This document shows, in pieces, positions 45,160 to 54,833 of a DNA stretch of 64,000 bases. Position 1 is the stretch's first letter; the number at the start of each line of letters is the position of its first letter. The stretch spans positions 1 to 64,000 of the forward strand of contig NZ_JAGGJP010000008.1 of assembly GCF_017872975.1 (NCBI RefSeq), written 5' to 3'. Source of the DNA: Rubellimicrobium aerolatum. GTDB taxonomy: Bacteria > Pseudomonadota > Alphaproteobacteria > Rhodobacterales > Rhodobacteraceae. Under the pieces are notes generated by a model. It was not told the DNA's origin and did no database searches. It saw nothing but the letters and a program-made list of their open reading frames with translations. The translations under genes were made by a program, and so were the position numbers.

Positions 45160-46476
45160 TCAGGCCGCGCCGGATCGGGTCGGGCGCGGGACGGGGCGGC
45201 CCGCGACCCAGGTGGCGCGGATGGCGCGGTCGTCGCCCATCATGATGGTGGGGAACAGCGCCTCCCAGATGTCGGTCGCCCGCGCGTGGCGCTGGGCGAT
45301 GGCGGGCGTCGAGGCGAGGTCGAGCACGGCGAGGTCGGCCTCGGCCCCCGGCGAGAGCGTGCCGATGGTGCCCTGAAGGTGCAGCGCGCGGGCCGAGCCC
45401 TCGGAGGCCAGCCAGAGGAGCTGCGAGGGGTGGAGGGCCTGGCCCCGGAGCTGCGCGACCTCGTAGGCGGCGGCCATGGTGCGGAGCATGGAGAAGGACG
45501 ACCCGCCGCCGGTGTCGGTGGCCAGCGCCACGGTCGCGCCCCTGGCCTTGAGGCCCGCGAGGTCGAACAGGCCCGAGCCGATGAAGGTGTTGGAGGTCGG
45601 GCAGTGGACCGCCGCCGCGCCGACCTCGGCCAGCCGGTCGGATTCGCGCGGCTCCAGGTGGATGACGTGGCCGAAGACGGCGCGGGGGCCGAGGAGGCCG
45701 TGCGATTCGTAGGTGTCGAGGTAGTCGCGGGCGTTGGGGTAGAGGCCCCGGACCCATTCGATCTCGTCGGTCTGCTCGCTCAGGTGGGTCTGCATGAGGC
45801 AGGTGGGGTTCGCGGCCCAGAGGGCGCCCAGGGCGTCGAGCTGCGCCTCGGTGGAGGTGGGCGAGAAGCGGGGGGTGATGGCGTAGGTGGCGCGGCCCCG
45901 GCCGTGCCAGCGGGCGATGAGGCGGGCGCTTTCGTCGTGGGCCGACTGGGCGGTGTCGCGGAGGCCCGGGGGCGCGGTGTCGCGGTCCATGCAGGTGCGC
46001 CCCGCCACGATCCGCATGCCCCGCGTGGCGGCGGCGTCGAACAGGGCGTCCACGGAGGCTTCGTGGATCGTGCAGAAGGAGCAGAGCGTCGTGGTGCCGT
46101 GGGCGAGGGCGAGGTCGAGCGTCTCCCCGGCGATGGTCGCAGCGTAGGCGGGGTCGGCGAAGCGCATCTCCTCGGGGAAGGTGTAGGCGTTCAGCCAGTC
46201 GATGAGGCGCTTGCCCCAGGAGGCGATGATGCGCGTCTGCGGGTAGTGCATATGCGCGTCCACGAAGCCGGGCAGGATCAGGTCGCCGCCGTGGTCGGTG
46301 ACGCGCGCCTGCGGGTGGGCGGCGCGGAGCATCGCGCCGTCGCCGACCGCCGCGATGCGGCCGTGCTCGATCAGGACGCCGCCGTGGGCGTGATGGCTGG
46401 CGCAGTCCTCCCACGGCTGGAGAAAGGGGTCGCCGGTGAAGGCGAGGGTCTGGCCGAGGAGGAGATGCGGGGTCAT
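45160..46476 (-). CDS. guaD: Guanine deaminase
   Basis: A 438-residue Zn-dependent amidohydrolase converting guanine to xanthine. It has 'GFVDAHMHYPQTRIIASWGK' with HxH and the guanine-specific 'PQ' region, 'TLCSFCTIHEAS', 'LMQTHLSEQTDEI', 'VFGHVIHLE' and 'VALATDTGGGSSFSM'. Length and motifs match bacterial GuaD well. The ATG at 46476 is preceded by GGAGGAG. It converges with the CAP-domain gene and is divergent from mgtE. Confidence 0.93.
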   Translation of the reverse strand: MTPHLLLGQTLAFTGDPFLQPWEDCASHHAHGGVLIEHGRIAAVGDGAMLRAAHPQARVTDHGGDLILPGFVDAHMHYPQTRIIASWGKRLIDWLNAYTFPEEMRFADPAYAATIAGETLDLALAHGTTTLCSFCTIHEASVDALFDAAATRGMRIVAGRTCMDRDTAPPGLRDTAQSAHDESARLIARWHGRGRATYAITPRFSPTSTEAQLDALGALWAANPTCLMQTHLSEQTDEIEWVRGLYPNARDYLDTYESHGLLGPRAVFGHVIHLEPRESDRLAEVGAAAVHCPTSNTFIGSGLFDLAGLKARGATVALATDTGGGSSFSMLRTMAAAYEVAQLRGQALHPSQLLWLASEGSARALHLQGTIGTLSPGAEADLAVLDLASTPAIAQRHARATDIWEALFPTIMMGDDRAIRATWVAGRPVPRPTRSGAA

Positions 46477-46602
46477 GCCGCCACCGTAGGGGCGGGGCGG
46501 CCCGAGCGCAAACCGGCGGGCGCGAAGGTTCGGGGCGCGGTTGCCCCCGGCGCGCAAATCGGTAGGGTCCGGCGCGACGCCAGCGGGACCGGGAGGGCAG
46601 GC

Positions 46603-47988
46603 ATGGACGAGCGTTCCGGCAGCGCGACTCCCGACGAGGACGACGACGAGTTCGGCCTGCCGCCGCGCCTGGTCGAGGAGGCGCTGGAGGCCGTCGAGGC
46701 CGACGACGTGGCGCGGCTCGACGCGCTGCTCGACCCCTTGCACCCGGCCGACATCGCGGACCTGCTGGAGCAGATCGGGCCGGGGCAGCGGCGCGACCTC
46801 CTCGCGCTGTGGAAAGGGGGCGTGGACGGGGACATCCTGTCCGAGCTGGACGAGTCGCTGCGCGAGGAGGTCATTGAGGGGCTGGGCCCCGGCGAGCTGG
46901 CCGAGGCGGTGCGCGAGCTCGAGACCGACGACGTGGTGGACCTCGTGGAGGACCTCGCGCCCGAGGCGCAGGAGGCGGTGCTGGGGGCGCTGGCGGCCGC
47001 CGACCGCGTGGCCGTCGAGAAGGCGCTGACCTATCCGGAATACTCGGCGGGGCGGCTGATGCAGTCCGAGGTGGTGCGCGCGCCGTCGCACTGGACGGTG
47101 GGCGAGGCCATCGACTTCCTGCGGAGCGGCGTCCCGCTGCCGGACCAGTTCTACCATGTCGTGCTGATCGACCCCCGGCTGAAGCCGGTCGGCTATGCCA
47201 CGCTGGGCCGGCTGCTGAGCTCGCGCCGCGAGACGCCCCTGCGGGACATCACCGAGGACAGCTTCCGCACCTTCCACGTCGAGGACGAGCAGGGCGACGT
47301 GGCGCGGACCTTCGAGAAGTATCATCTGATCTCGGTCCCCGTGGTGGACGACGACGACCGGCTGGTGGGGGTCGTCACCATCGACGACGCCATGACCGTG
47401 CTGGACGAGGAGCACGAGGAGGACATCCTCCGCCTCGCCGGCGTGGGCGAGGGGGCGCTGTCGGACAGCGTGATCGACACGGTGCGGGGGCGGTTGCCGT
47501 GGCTGGTCGTGAACCTCGGGACGGCGGGGCTGGCGGCGCTGGTCATCTCGCGCTTCACGGGGACGATCCAGGCGCTGGTGGCGCTGGCGACGCTGATGCC
47601 GATCGTGGCGTCGATGGGCGGCAACGCGGGGACGCAATCGCTGACCGTCGCGGTGCGGGCGCTGGCGACGCGCGACCTCACCCGGTCGAACGCCTGGCGG
47701 GTGATCCGGCGCGAGGCGGCGGTGGGGCTGGTGAACGGGCTGGTGCTGGCGCTGGCGCTGGGGGGGATGACGATGCTGCTGTTCGGCTCGGTGCCGCTGG
47801 GCCTCGTGATCGCATCGGCGCTGGTGGTGAACCTGTTCGCGGCGGCGCTGGCGGGGGTGTTCGTGCCCTTGCTGATGGAGCGGATCGGGGTGGACCCGGC
47901 GCTGGCGTCCGGGACCTTCGTGACCACGGTGACGGACGTGGTGGGGTTCTTCGCCTTCCTGGGGCTCGCGACGGTGGTGCTGCTGTGA
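46603..47988 (+). CDS. mgtE: Magnesium transporter MgtE
   Basis: A 461-residue Mg2+ channel. It has an N-terminal MgtE_N helical domain rich in 'LDPLHPADIADLLEQ' type repeats, two CBS domains ('FRTFHVEDEQGDVARTFEKY', 'ISVPVVDDDDRLVGVVTIDD') and five transmembrane helices. The pore motif is 'PIVASMGGNAGTQS'. Cytosolic Mg2+ binding to the N and CBS domains gates the channel in known members. GGGAGGGCAGGC precedes the ATG. The GTG of the next gene overlaps its stop. Confidence 0.95.
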   Translation: MDERSGSATPDEDDDEFGLPPRLVEEALEAVEADDVARLDALLDPLHPADIADLLEQIGPGQRRDLLALWKGGVDGDILSELDESLREEVIEGLGPGELAEAVRELETDDVVDLVEDLAPEAQEAVLGALAAADRVAVEKALTYPEYSAGRLMQSEVVRAPSHWTVGEAIDFLRSGVPLPDQFYHVVLIDPRLKPVGYATLGRLLSSRRETPLRDITEDSFRTFHVEDEQGDVARTFEKYHLISVPVVDDDDRLVGVVTIDDAMTVLDEEHEEDILRLAGVGEGALSDSVIDTVRGRLPWLVVNLGTAGLAALVISRFTGTIQALVALATLMPIVASMGGNAGTQSLTVAVRALATRDLTRSNAWRVIRREAAVGLVNGLVLALALGGMTMLLFGSVPLGLVIASALVVNLFAAALAGVFVPLLMERIGVDPALASGTFVTTVTDVVGFFAFLGLATVVLL

Positions 47989-48560
47989 CCGGGTTGGACG
48001 CGATCAAGGCCGAGGCGCGGGCGCGCGCCTTTGCCCGTCGGCAGGCGGCGTTCGAGGGGGGGCATCCCGCGCCGGCCGCGCTGCTGGTCGAGGTGCTGCA
48101 CGCCTACCGGGGCCGCCCGCTTGCCGGCTACCTGCCGATGCGAAGCGAGATCGACCCCCTCCCGGCCATGGTCGAGGCGGCGCGGCACGGTCCCGTGGGG
48201 GTGCCGGTGACGCCGAAGATGGGCCGGCCGCTGACGTTCCGGGAGTGGACGCCCGGTTGCGTCCTGATTGACGGCGGGTTCGGCACGGTGGTCCCGGCCA
48301 CGGGCGCGGAGGTCGTGCCCGAGGTGCTGGTGGTGCCGCTGGTGGCCTTCGACCGGCGGGGCGGGCGGCTGGGCTATGGCGGCGGGTTCTACGACCGGAC
48401 GCTCGCCAGGCTGCGGGCGCGGGGGCCGGTGGTCGCCATCGGCTACGCCTGGGGCGCGCAGGAGGACGACGGCCTGCCGCTGGAGGCGACGGACGAGGCG
48501 CTGGACCTGATCGTGACGGAACGGGAGGTCATCGCCCCCCGGGTCGACGTCGGGGCCTGA
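47985..48560 (+). CDS. 5-formyltetrahydrofolate cyclo-ligase
   Basis: A 191-residue enzyme that uses ATP to turn 5-formyl-THF into 5,10-methenyl-THF. Family blocks are 'GYLPMRSEIDP', 'VLVVPLVAFDRRGGRLGYGG' and 'GFYDRTLA', with the ATP-binding Gly-rich loop. Its GTG start overlaps the mgtE stop (GTGA). It is followed after 75 bases by the TIGR00282 phosphoesterase gene, a common bacterial neighbour of this enzyme. Confidence 0.92.
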   Translation: MTGLDAIKAEARARAFARRQAAFEGGHPAPAALLVEVLHAYRGRPLAGYLPMRSEIDPLPAMVEAARHGPVGVPVTPKMGRPLTFREWTPGCVLIDGGFGTVVPATGAEVVPEVLVVPLVAFDRRGGRLGYGGGFYDRTLARLRARGPVVAIGYAWGAQEDDGLPLEATDEALDLIVTEREVIAPRVDVGA

Positions 48561-48635
48561 GAGGGGGCCCATGTCGGGGCCCATGTCGGGGCCTGGGCGG
48601 TTGCCTCGGGGGACGCGCGATCCTATGAGGCGGGC

Positions 48636-49448
48636 ATGAGATTGCTGTTCCTGGGCGACGTGATGGGGCGGGCGGGGCGCGCGGCGGTGGCCGAGCGGCT
48701 GCCCAAGGTGCGGGCCGAGTGGAGGCTCGACTTCGTGGTGGTCAACGGCGAGAACGCCTCGGGCGGGATGGGGCTGACGCCCGAGCACGCGCGGGTGCTG
48801 CTCCAGGCCGGGGCGGACGTGGTGACGCTGGGGGATCATGCCTTCGACCAGAAGGAGATGATCCCATTCATCGAGCAGGAGCCGCGCATCGTCCGGCCCC
48901 TGAACTTCGCCAAGGGCGCGCCGGGGCGCGGGCATCGGGTCTATGACGCGCCGGGCGGGCGCAAGGTGCTGGTGGCGCAGGTGCTGGGGCAGGTCTTCAT
49001 GAAGCGGCCCTTCGACGATCCCTTCTCGGCGGTGGACACGGTGCTGAAGGCGCATCCGCGCGGCGGGCTGGTGCAGGCGTCGCTGATCGACGTTCATGCC
49101 GAGGCCACGTCCGAGAAGATGGCGCTGGGGCATTACTGCGACGGACGGGCGAGCGTGGTCGTGGGCACGCATACCCATGTGCCGACCGCCGACGTGGTGA
49201 TCCACGGGGGCGGCACGGCCTACCAGTCCGACGCCGGGATGTGCGGCGACTACGATTCCATCATCGGGATGCAGAAGGAGGAGCCCATGCGCCGGTTCAT
49301 CACCGGCATGGGCCGCGACCGATTCACCCCCGCGCTGGGCGAGGCCACGCTGTCGGGCCTTTACGTCGAGACCGAGGACCGCACCGGCCGCGCCACGCGC
49401 GCCCTCCCCGTCCGGCTGGGCGGCCGGCTGTCCGAGGCCACGCCCTGA
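48636..49448 (+). CDS. TIGR00282 / YmdB family metallophosphoesterase
   Basis: A 270-residue binuclear-metal phosphoesterase. It has 'LLFLGDVMGRAGRAAV' (GDxxG), 'VVVNGENASGG' (GEN), 'VVTLGDHAFDQ' and 'VVVGTHTHVPTADV' (HxH). Some members hydrolyse cyclic nucleotides such as 2',3'-cAMP. The usual 'GNH' block is GDH here, so note the D in the metal site. GAGGCGGGC precedes the ATG. It is probably co-transcribed with the cyclo-ligase. Confidence 0.92.
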   Translation: MRLLFLGDVMGRAGRAAVAERLPKVRAEWRLDFVVVNGENASGGMGLTPEHARVLLQAGADVVTLGDHAFDQKEMIPFIEQEPRIVRPLNFAKGAPGRGHRVYDAPGGRKVLVAQVLGQVFMKRPFDDPFSAVDTVLKAHPRGGLVQASLIDVHAEATSEKMALGHYCDGRASVVVGTHTHVPTADVVIHGGGTAYQSDAGMCGDYDSIIGMQKEEPMRRFITGMGRDRFTPALGEATLSGLYVETEDRTGRATRALPVRLGGRLSEATP

Positions 49449-49490
49449 GCCGTCCCGTCGCGGCTTGGCCCCGTTCCTGAGAGGTTCCCG

Positions 49491-51269
49491 ATGTTCGGAC
49501 TCGCCCTCCCGGCCGAGATGCAGCCCGTGGCCGCCCTCGTGGTCATGGTGCTCATGCTCGCGGCCTTCCTGTGGGAACGCCTGCCCGTCGAGGTCGTGGC
49601 CATCGTCGGCGCGGCGGTGCTGCTGGTCACCGGCATCCTGCCGCAGGAGGAGGCGCTGGAGGTCTTCTCCAACAGCGCGCCCTGGACCATCGCCGCCATG
49701 CTCATCCTCGTGGGGGGGCTGGTGCGGACGGGGGGGCTGCACTTCATCGGCACGCTGGCCGAGAAGCACGTCAAGCTGCGGCCCCGGCTGACGCTGGGCC
49801 TGATCTGCCTGGGGGTCGTCGCCACCTCGGCCTTCGTCAACAACACGCCCATCGTGGTGGTCATGCTGCCGGTGTTCATCCAGCTTGCCCGCCAGATGAA
49901 CCTCGCGCCGTCCAAGCTGCTGATCCCTCTCAGCTACCTGTCGATCCTGGGGGGCACCTGCACGCTGATCGGCACGTCCACGAACCTCGTCGTGGACGGG
50001 GTGGCGCGGCAGGCGGGGCTGGAGCCCTTCCACATCTTCGAGATCACGCCGGTCGGCCTGCCGGTCGCCATCGCGGGGATGATCTACCTCGCGCTGCTGG
50101 GGCCGCGGCTGCTGCCCGACCGGATGAGCACGGCGGGGTTCCTGACCGACCGGTCGAGGATGCGCTACTTCACCGAGGTGGTGATCCCCGAGGGGTCCAA
50201 CCTCATCGGGCGTGAGGTGCTGGGGGTCCAGCTCTTCCGGCGCGAGGGGGTGCGGCTCGTGGACGTGATCCGGGGCGACGCCTCGCTGCGGCGCGAGTTC
50301 GAGCGCGTGACGCTCCAGGCCGGGGACCGGGTGGTGCTGCGGACCGCGATGACGGAGCTCCTGTCGCTCCAGCGCGACAAGTCGCTGCGGCGCGTGGACC
50401 AGCTCTCCTCGGTGCCGACGACGACCGTGGAGGCGCTGATCGCGGCGGACTGCAAGATGGTCGGGCGACGGCTGGGCGACCTGCGGCTGCGGCGGCGCTA
50501 TGGGGTCTATCCGCTGGCCGTGCACCGGCGGGACAAGAACTTCGCGTCGCACCTCGACGACGTGGTGGTGCGGCCGGGGGACACGCTGCTGCTGGAAGGG
50601 ACGGCCGAGGACATCCAGCGGCTGGCGCAGGACCAGAACCTCGTGGACATCGCGCATCCCGCGAGCCGCGCCTACCGCCGGAGCCACGCGCCCATCGTGA
50701 TCGCGACGCTGGCCGCCGTGGTGGGGCTGTCGGCCATCGAGGTCGCGCCCATCGAGATCCTGGCGCTGCTGGGCGTCGCGGTCGTGCTGGCGACGGGCTG
50801 CATCGACGCCGACGAGGCCTTCGGCTTCGTGGACGGGCGGCTGATGGCGATGCTGTTCGCGATGCTGGCGGTGGGGGCGGCGCTGGACCATTCGGGCGCG
50901 GTGGAGCTGATCGTGGACGCCGTGGCCCCGCACATGACGGGCTGGAGCCCGGTGCTGCTGATCTTCGCCATCTACGCGCTGACCTCGCTCCTGACCGAGC
51001 TGCTGAGCAACAACGCCGTCGCGGTGGTGGTGACGCCGGTGGCCATCGGGCTGGCGCAGACCCTGGGCCTCGACCCCCGGCCGGTGCTGGTGGCGATCAT
51101 GCTGGGGGCGTCCTTCGGCTTCGCGACGCCCATCGGCTACCAGTGCAACCTGCTGGTCTATGGGCCGGGGGGCTACCGCTTCGGGGACTTCCTGAAGATC
51201 GGCATCCCGCTCAACATCCTGATGGGGGTGGTGGCGAGCCTGGTGATCCCGCTGGTCTGGAGCCTGTGA
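49491..51269 (+). CDS. SLC13 family permease with two TrkA-C domains
   Basis: A 592-residue sodium-coupled anion transporter of the DASS/SLC13 type. About ten or more transmembrane helices are split by a cytosolic insert (residues about 215-400) that contains two RCK_C/TrkA-C domains ('SNLIGREVLGVQLFRREGVR', 'KMVGRRLGDLRLRRRYGVYP'). The Asn-rich signatures 'AFVNNTPIVVVMLPV' and 'ELLSNNAVAVVVTPVAI' bind Na+ and substrate in known members. Bacterial forms with TrkA-C inserts are often sulfate or dicarboxylate transporters. The substrate here is unknown. Confidence 0.9.
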   Translation: MFGLALPAEMQPVAALVVMVLMLAAFLWERLPVEVVAIVGAAVLLVTGILPQEEALEVFSNSAPWTIAAMLILVGGLVRTGGLHFIGTLAEKHVKLRPRLTLGLICLGVVATSAFVNNTPIVVVMLPVFIQLARQMNLAPSKLLIPLSYLSILGGTCTLIGTSTNLVVDGVARQAGLEPFHIFEITPVGLPVAIAGMIYLALLGPRLLPDRMSTAGFLTDRSRMRYFTEVVIPEGSNLIGREVLGVQLFRREGVRLVDVIRGDASLRREFERVTLQAGDRVVLRTAMTELLSLQRDKSLRRVDQLSSVPTTTVEALIAADCKMVGRRLGDLRLRRRYGVYPLAVHRRDKNFASHLDDVVVRPGDTLLLEGTAEDIQRLAQDQNLVDIAHPASRAYRRSHAPIVIATLAAVVGLSAIEVAPIEILALLGVAVVLATGCIDADEAFGFVDGRLMAMLFAMLAVGAALDHSGAVELIVDAVAPHMTGWSPVLLIFAIYALTSLLTELLSNNAVAVVVTPVAIGLAQTLGLDPRPVLVAIMLGASFGFATPIGYQCNLLVYGPGGYRFGDFLKIGIPLNILMGVVASLVIPLVWSL

Positions 51270-51543
51270 CGCCAGGGCGCGCGGAATCGCGGCCCAAGGG
51301 CCGTGAAGCATGGCGAGGATGGACAGGCGATCAGGCACGGCGGACTCCCTTGTTGCGTGCGAGGAGAGTGCGCCCGAAGGATTAACGCCGTCCGACGGCA
51401 ACGAACGGTCAGGGCCCGATCCGCGCAACGCCCCCGGAGGTTGTGCGAATCGGGCGGGGGCGGGGGTCCGGCTTGCGGCTTCGCGGCGGGGCCGCTAGAG
51501 GAGCGCGGTCAATTTCGTCGCATCGTCTCGGGAGATCACGCCC

Positions 51544-52293
51544 ATGGCCGGCCATTCCAAATGGGCCAACATCCAGCATCGCAAGGGCAAGCAGGACAAG
51601 CTGCGGTCCAAGCTGTTCTCCAAGCTGTCCAAGGAGATCACCGTCGCGGCCAAGATGGGCGACCCGGACCCCGACAAGAACCCCCGCCTGCGGCTGGCGG
51701 TGAAGGAGGCGCGGTCGAGTTCGATGCCGCGCGACGTGATCGACCGCGCCATCAAGAAGTCGCAGGGCGGCGACGCCGAATCCTATGAATCGATCCGCTA
51801 CGAGGGCTATGGCCCCGGCGGCGTGGCGGTGATCGTCGAGGCGCTGACCGACAACCGCAACCGCACGGCGTCGAACGTGCGGTCCACCTTCACCAAGAAC
51901 GGTGGGAACCTGGGCGAGACCAACTCGGTCGCCTTCCAGTTCGAGCGGAAGGGCGAGATCTTCTACAAGGCCGAGGCCGGGGACGCCGATTCCGTGATGA
52001 TGGCGGCGCTGGAGGCGGGCGCGGAGGACGTGGAGTCCGACGCGGAGGGCCACTGGATCACCACCGGCGAGGACGACCTGGGCACCGTCTCGGCGGCGCT
52101 GGAGGCGTCCCTGGGCGAGTCGGAGACGGCCAAGTTCGTCTGGCGGCCCAAGCTGACGACGCCCGTGGAGGGCGAGGTCTTCGAGAAGCTGATGCGGCTG
52201 ATCGAGGTGCTGGAGGACGACGACGACGTGCAGAACGTCACGACGAACATGGAGACCTCGGACGAGGCCATGGCCGCCTACGCGGAGTCGTGA
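51544..52293 (+). CDS. YebC/PmpR family protein
   Basis: A 249-residue protein with the universal start [19 protein letters not shown] and '[19 protein letters not shown]'. The middle has '[19 protein letters not shown]' and '[20 protein letters not shown]'. The family is annotated as transcriptional regulators. YebC/TACO1 proteins have also been tied to translation of proline-rich stretches, which would pair functionally with EF-P elsewhere in the window. The DMT gene begins at or just after its stop. Confidence 0.95.
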   Translation: MAGHSKWANIQHRKGKQDKLRSKLFSKLSKEITVAAKMGDPDPDKNPRLRLAVKEARSSSMPRDVIDRAIKKSQGGDAESYESIRYEGYGPGGVAVIVEALTDNRNRTASNVRSTFTKNGGNLGETNSVAFQFERKGEIFYKAEAGDADSVMMAALEAGAEDVESDAEGHWITTGEDDLGTVSAALEASLGESETAKFVWRPKLTTPVEGEVFEKLMRLIEVLEDDDDVQNVTTNMETSDEAMAAYAES

Positions 52294-52319
52294 CGGCGGC
52301 CCCGCGGGGAGGGGCCGCC

Positions 52320-53189
52320 GTGACGCGGCCTCTTGCCGGGATCGTCTGGATGGTGCTGTCGGGGCTGTTCTTCGTCGGCATGACGGCCATCGTGAAGCAC
52401 GTCGGATCGGACGTGCCGGCGGCGCAGTCGGCGTTCCTGCGCTTCGCGCTGGGGCTCCCGTTCGCGGTGCCGATGCTCTGGCCGCTGTGGCGGACGGGGG
52501 TGACGGCGGGGCAGGCGCGGCTCTGCGCCCTGCGGGGGGCGGTGCACACGCTGGGGGTGCTGCTCTGGTTCTTCGCCATGACGCGCATCCCCTTGGCCGA
52601 GGTGACGGCCATGAACTACCTGAACCCGATCTACGTGACGCTGGGCGCGGCGCTGTTCCTGGGGGAGCGGTGGGAGGCGCGGCGGCTGCTGGCGGTCGGG
52701 GCGGCGCTGGTCGGCGCGCTGGTGATCCTGCGGCCGGGGCTGCGGGCGGTGGAGCCGGGGCACGTCGCCATGCTGGGGGCGTCGCTGCTGCTGGCCTCGG
52801 GCTACCTGGTGGCCAAGCGGCTGTCGGGGCAGGTGCCGGCGACGGTGGTCGTGGGGATGCTGTCGGCGACGGTGACGCTGGGGCTGCTGCCCTTCGCGGT
52901 GGCCGTCTGGGTGCCGGTGGGCTGGGCGGAGATCGGCTGGTTCTTCGGGACGGCCTGCTTTGCCACGCTGGCGCATTACTGCATGACGCGGGCCTTCGCG
53001 GCCGCGCCCGCCGGGGCGACGCAGCCCGCGACGTTCCTGCAACTGGTGTGGTCGGTCCTGCTGGGGGCCGTGGCCTTCGGGGAGCCGGTGGACGGCTGGG
53101 TGATCCTGGGCGGCGGGATCATCATGGCGGCGGTGAGCGCGGTCGCCTGGCGGGAGGCGGTGGCGCGGCGGGTGGCGGCGGAGGGGTAG
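52320..53189 (+). CDS. DMT family (EamA) transporter
   Basis: A 289-residue inner-membrane protein with ten hydrophobic helices and two EamA repeats. It opens 'LAGIVWMVLSGLFFVGMTAI', the repeat end is 'AMNYLNPIYVTLGAALFLGE', and the second is 'PATFLQLVWSVLLGAVAFGE'. Members export or exchange metabolites; the substrate is unknown. Two GTG starts are possible: 52290, overlapping the YebC stop, and 52320, which has GGGGAGGGG at good spacing and is preferred. Confidence 0.85.
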   Translation: MTRPLAGIVWMVLSGLFFVGMTAIVKHVGSDVPAAQSAFLRFALGLPFAVPMLWPLWRTGVTAGQARLCALRGAVHTLGVLLWFFAMTRIPLAEVTAMNYLNPIYVTLGAALFLGERWEARRLLAVGAALVGALVILRPGLRAVEPGHVAMLGASLLLASGYLVAKRLSGQVPATVVVGMLSATVTLGLLPFAVAVWVPVGWAEIGWFFGTACFATLAHYCMTRAFAAAPAGATQPATFLQLVWSVLLGAVAFGEPVDGWVILGGGIIMAAVSAVAWREAVARRVAAEG

Positions 53190-53258
53190 GGGGATAAGGG
53201 TTGCGGGCCGGCGGGGAATCGGCTGGAACGAAGCGAGCCGCACGAGAGGACCGCCCCG

Positions 53259-54833
53259 ATGACCATCCACGCCCACAGCCTGACGGGCCGCCCCGAGGCG
53301 GAATGGGAGACGCTGGAGGCGCATTCGCTCCGCGTCGCGGGGGCGGCGCGGGCGCGGGCGGAGGTGGCGGGGCTTGGGGATCTCGCGCATCTGCTGGGGC
53401 TGGTGCACGATCTGGGCAAGGCCAAGCCCGCGTTCCAGGCCCGGCTGCGGGGGAGCGCCGCCGAGGTGTCCCATTCGGGCGAGGGGGCGCGGCTGCTGCG
53501 CGAGGCGGGCGGCGGCATGGGCGCGATGCTCGCCGGGGCGGTGGCGGGGCACCACGGGCGGCTGCCCAACCCCGACCGGCTGGCGAAGCGGATCGCCGAG
53601 GCCGAGGCCGTGGCGGCGCCGGGGTGGGCGGGGTTCGCGAGGCCGGAGGCGCCGGAGCGGCTGATCCGGTGCCCGGCGGCGGAGCGGGCGTTTCGCGCGC
53701 AGTTCCTGGTGCGGTTCCTGTACGGGTGCCTGACCGACGCGGACGACCGCGAGACGGGGGCCTGGGAGCGGGAGGCGACGGGGAGGAGCGAGGCCGCCCG
53801 CCCCGCCGTGCTGACGCCGGGGATGCGCGCGGCCTTCGACCGCCATGTCGCGGGGTTCCGGGCCGACACGCCGGTGAACGCGATCCGGGCGCGGGTGCTG
53901 GCCCATGTGCGGGGGATGGCGGCCGAGCCGCCGGGGCTGTTCACGCTGACGGTGCCGACAGGCGGGGGCAAGACGCTGGCCTCCCTGGGGTTCGCGCTGG
54001 ACCATGCCGCGCGGCATGGGATGCGGCGGCTGATCCATGTCGCGCCCTTCACGTCCATCGTGGAGCAGACGGCGGACGTGTTCCGGGGCATCCTCGGCGA
54101 TGACGCGGTGCTGGAGCACCATTCGGCCTTCGACTGGGACGGGGTGGACGAGGGCGAAGCCGAGCAGCGCCGCGTCGCCGGGATGAGCTGGGACGTGCCG
54201 GTGGTGGTGACGACGGCGGTGCAGTTCTTCGAGAGCCTGTTCGCGGCGCGCAAGAAGCGGTGCCGCAAGCTGCCGGCGCTGGCGGGCGCGGTGATCGTCG
54301 TGGACGAGGCGCAGACCATGCCGAGGGGCTTCCTGCGGCCCTGCCTCGCGGCGCTGCGCGAGCTGGCGGCGGGCTATGGGGCGAGCGTGGTGCTGTGCAC
54401 GGCGACGCAGCCGGCGCTGACGGCTCAAGCGGGGTTCAGGGCGCCCGAGGCGCTGCGGGGCGCGCGGGAGCTGGCGCCGGACCCGGCGGGGCTGCACGAG
54501 GCGCTGCGGCGGGTGCGGGTGCGCGACCTGGGGGCGCAGGCGGACGCGGACCTCGCGGCGCGGCTGCGGGAGGCGCGACAGGCGCTGCTGATCGTGGACA
54601 ACCGGGTGCAGGCGCGGCGGCTGTTCGACGCGGTGGAAGGGACGGAGGGCGCGGCGCACCTGAGCACGCTGATGACGGCGGCGCACCGGCGGGCGGTGCT
54701 GGTCGGGGTTCGGGCGCGGCTGACGGCCGGGAAGCCGGTGCGGCTGGTGTCCACGTCGCTGGTCGAGGCGGGGGTGGACGTGGACTTCCCGCTGGTGATG
54801 CGCGCGGCGGCGGGGATCGATTCGCTGGCGCAC
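53259..54833 (+). pseudogene. cas3: Truncated Cas3 nuclease-helicase (type I-C-like), joined to a CRISPR remnant
   Basis: The frame from ATG 53259 (GAGAGGA upstream) encodes an intact N-terminal HD nuclease and most of the helicase. HD motifs are 'LEAHSLRVA', HD at residues 50-51 in 'LVHDLGKAKPAF', 'HSGEG' and 'VAGHHGR'. Helicase motifs are 'PTGGGKTLAS' (near 231), 'APFTSIVEQTAD', 'VIVVDEAQTMP' (near 347), 'LCTATQPAL' and 'VSTSLVEAGVDVDFPLV'. Family sequence stops after 'RAAAGIDSLA' (residue 524), where QxxGR of motif VI should follow; the next bases are a CRISPR repeat. The open frame runs on to 55532 through the array and noise. Without motif VI and the C-terminal domain, helicase activity is very unlikely. 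Confidence 0.9.

Noticed and set aside
47322-51428. 1368-codon minus-strand frame opposite mgtE to the SLC13 gene
   Set aside because: It is His/Arg/Pro-rich, spans four real genes in antisense and has no recognisable domain.
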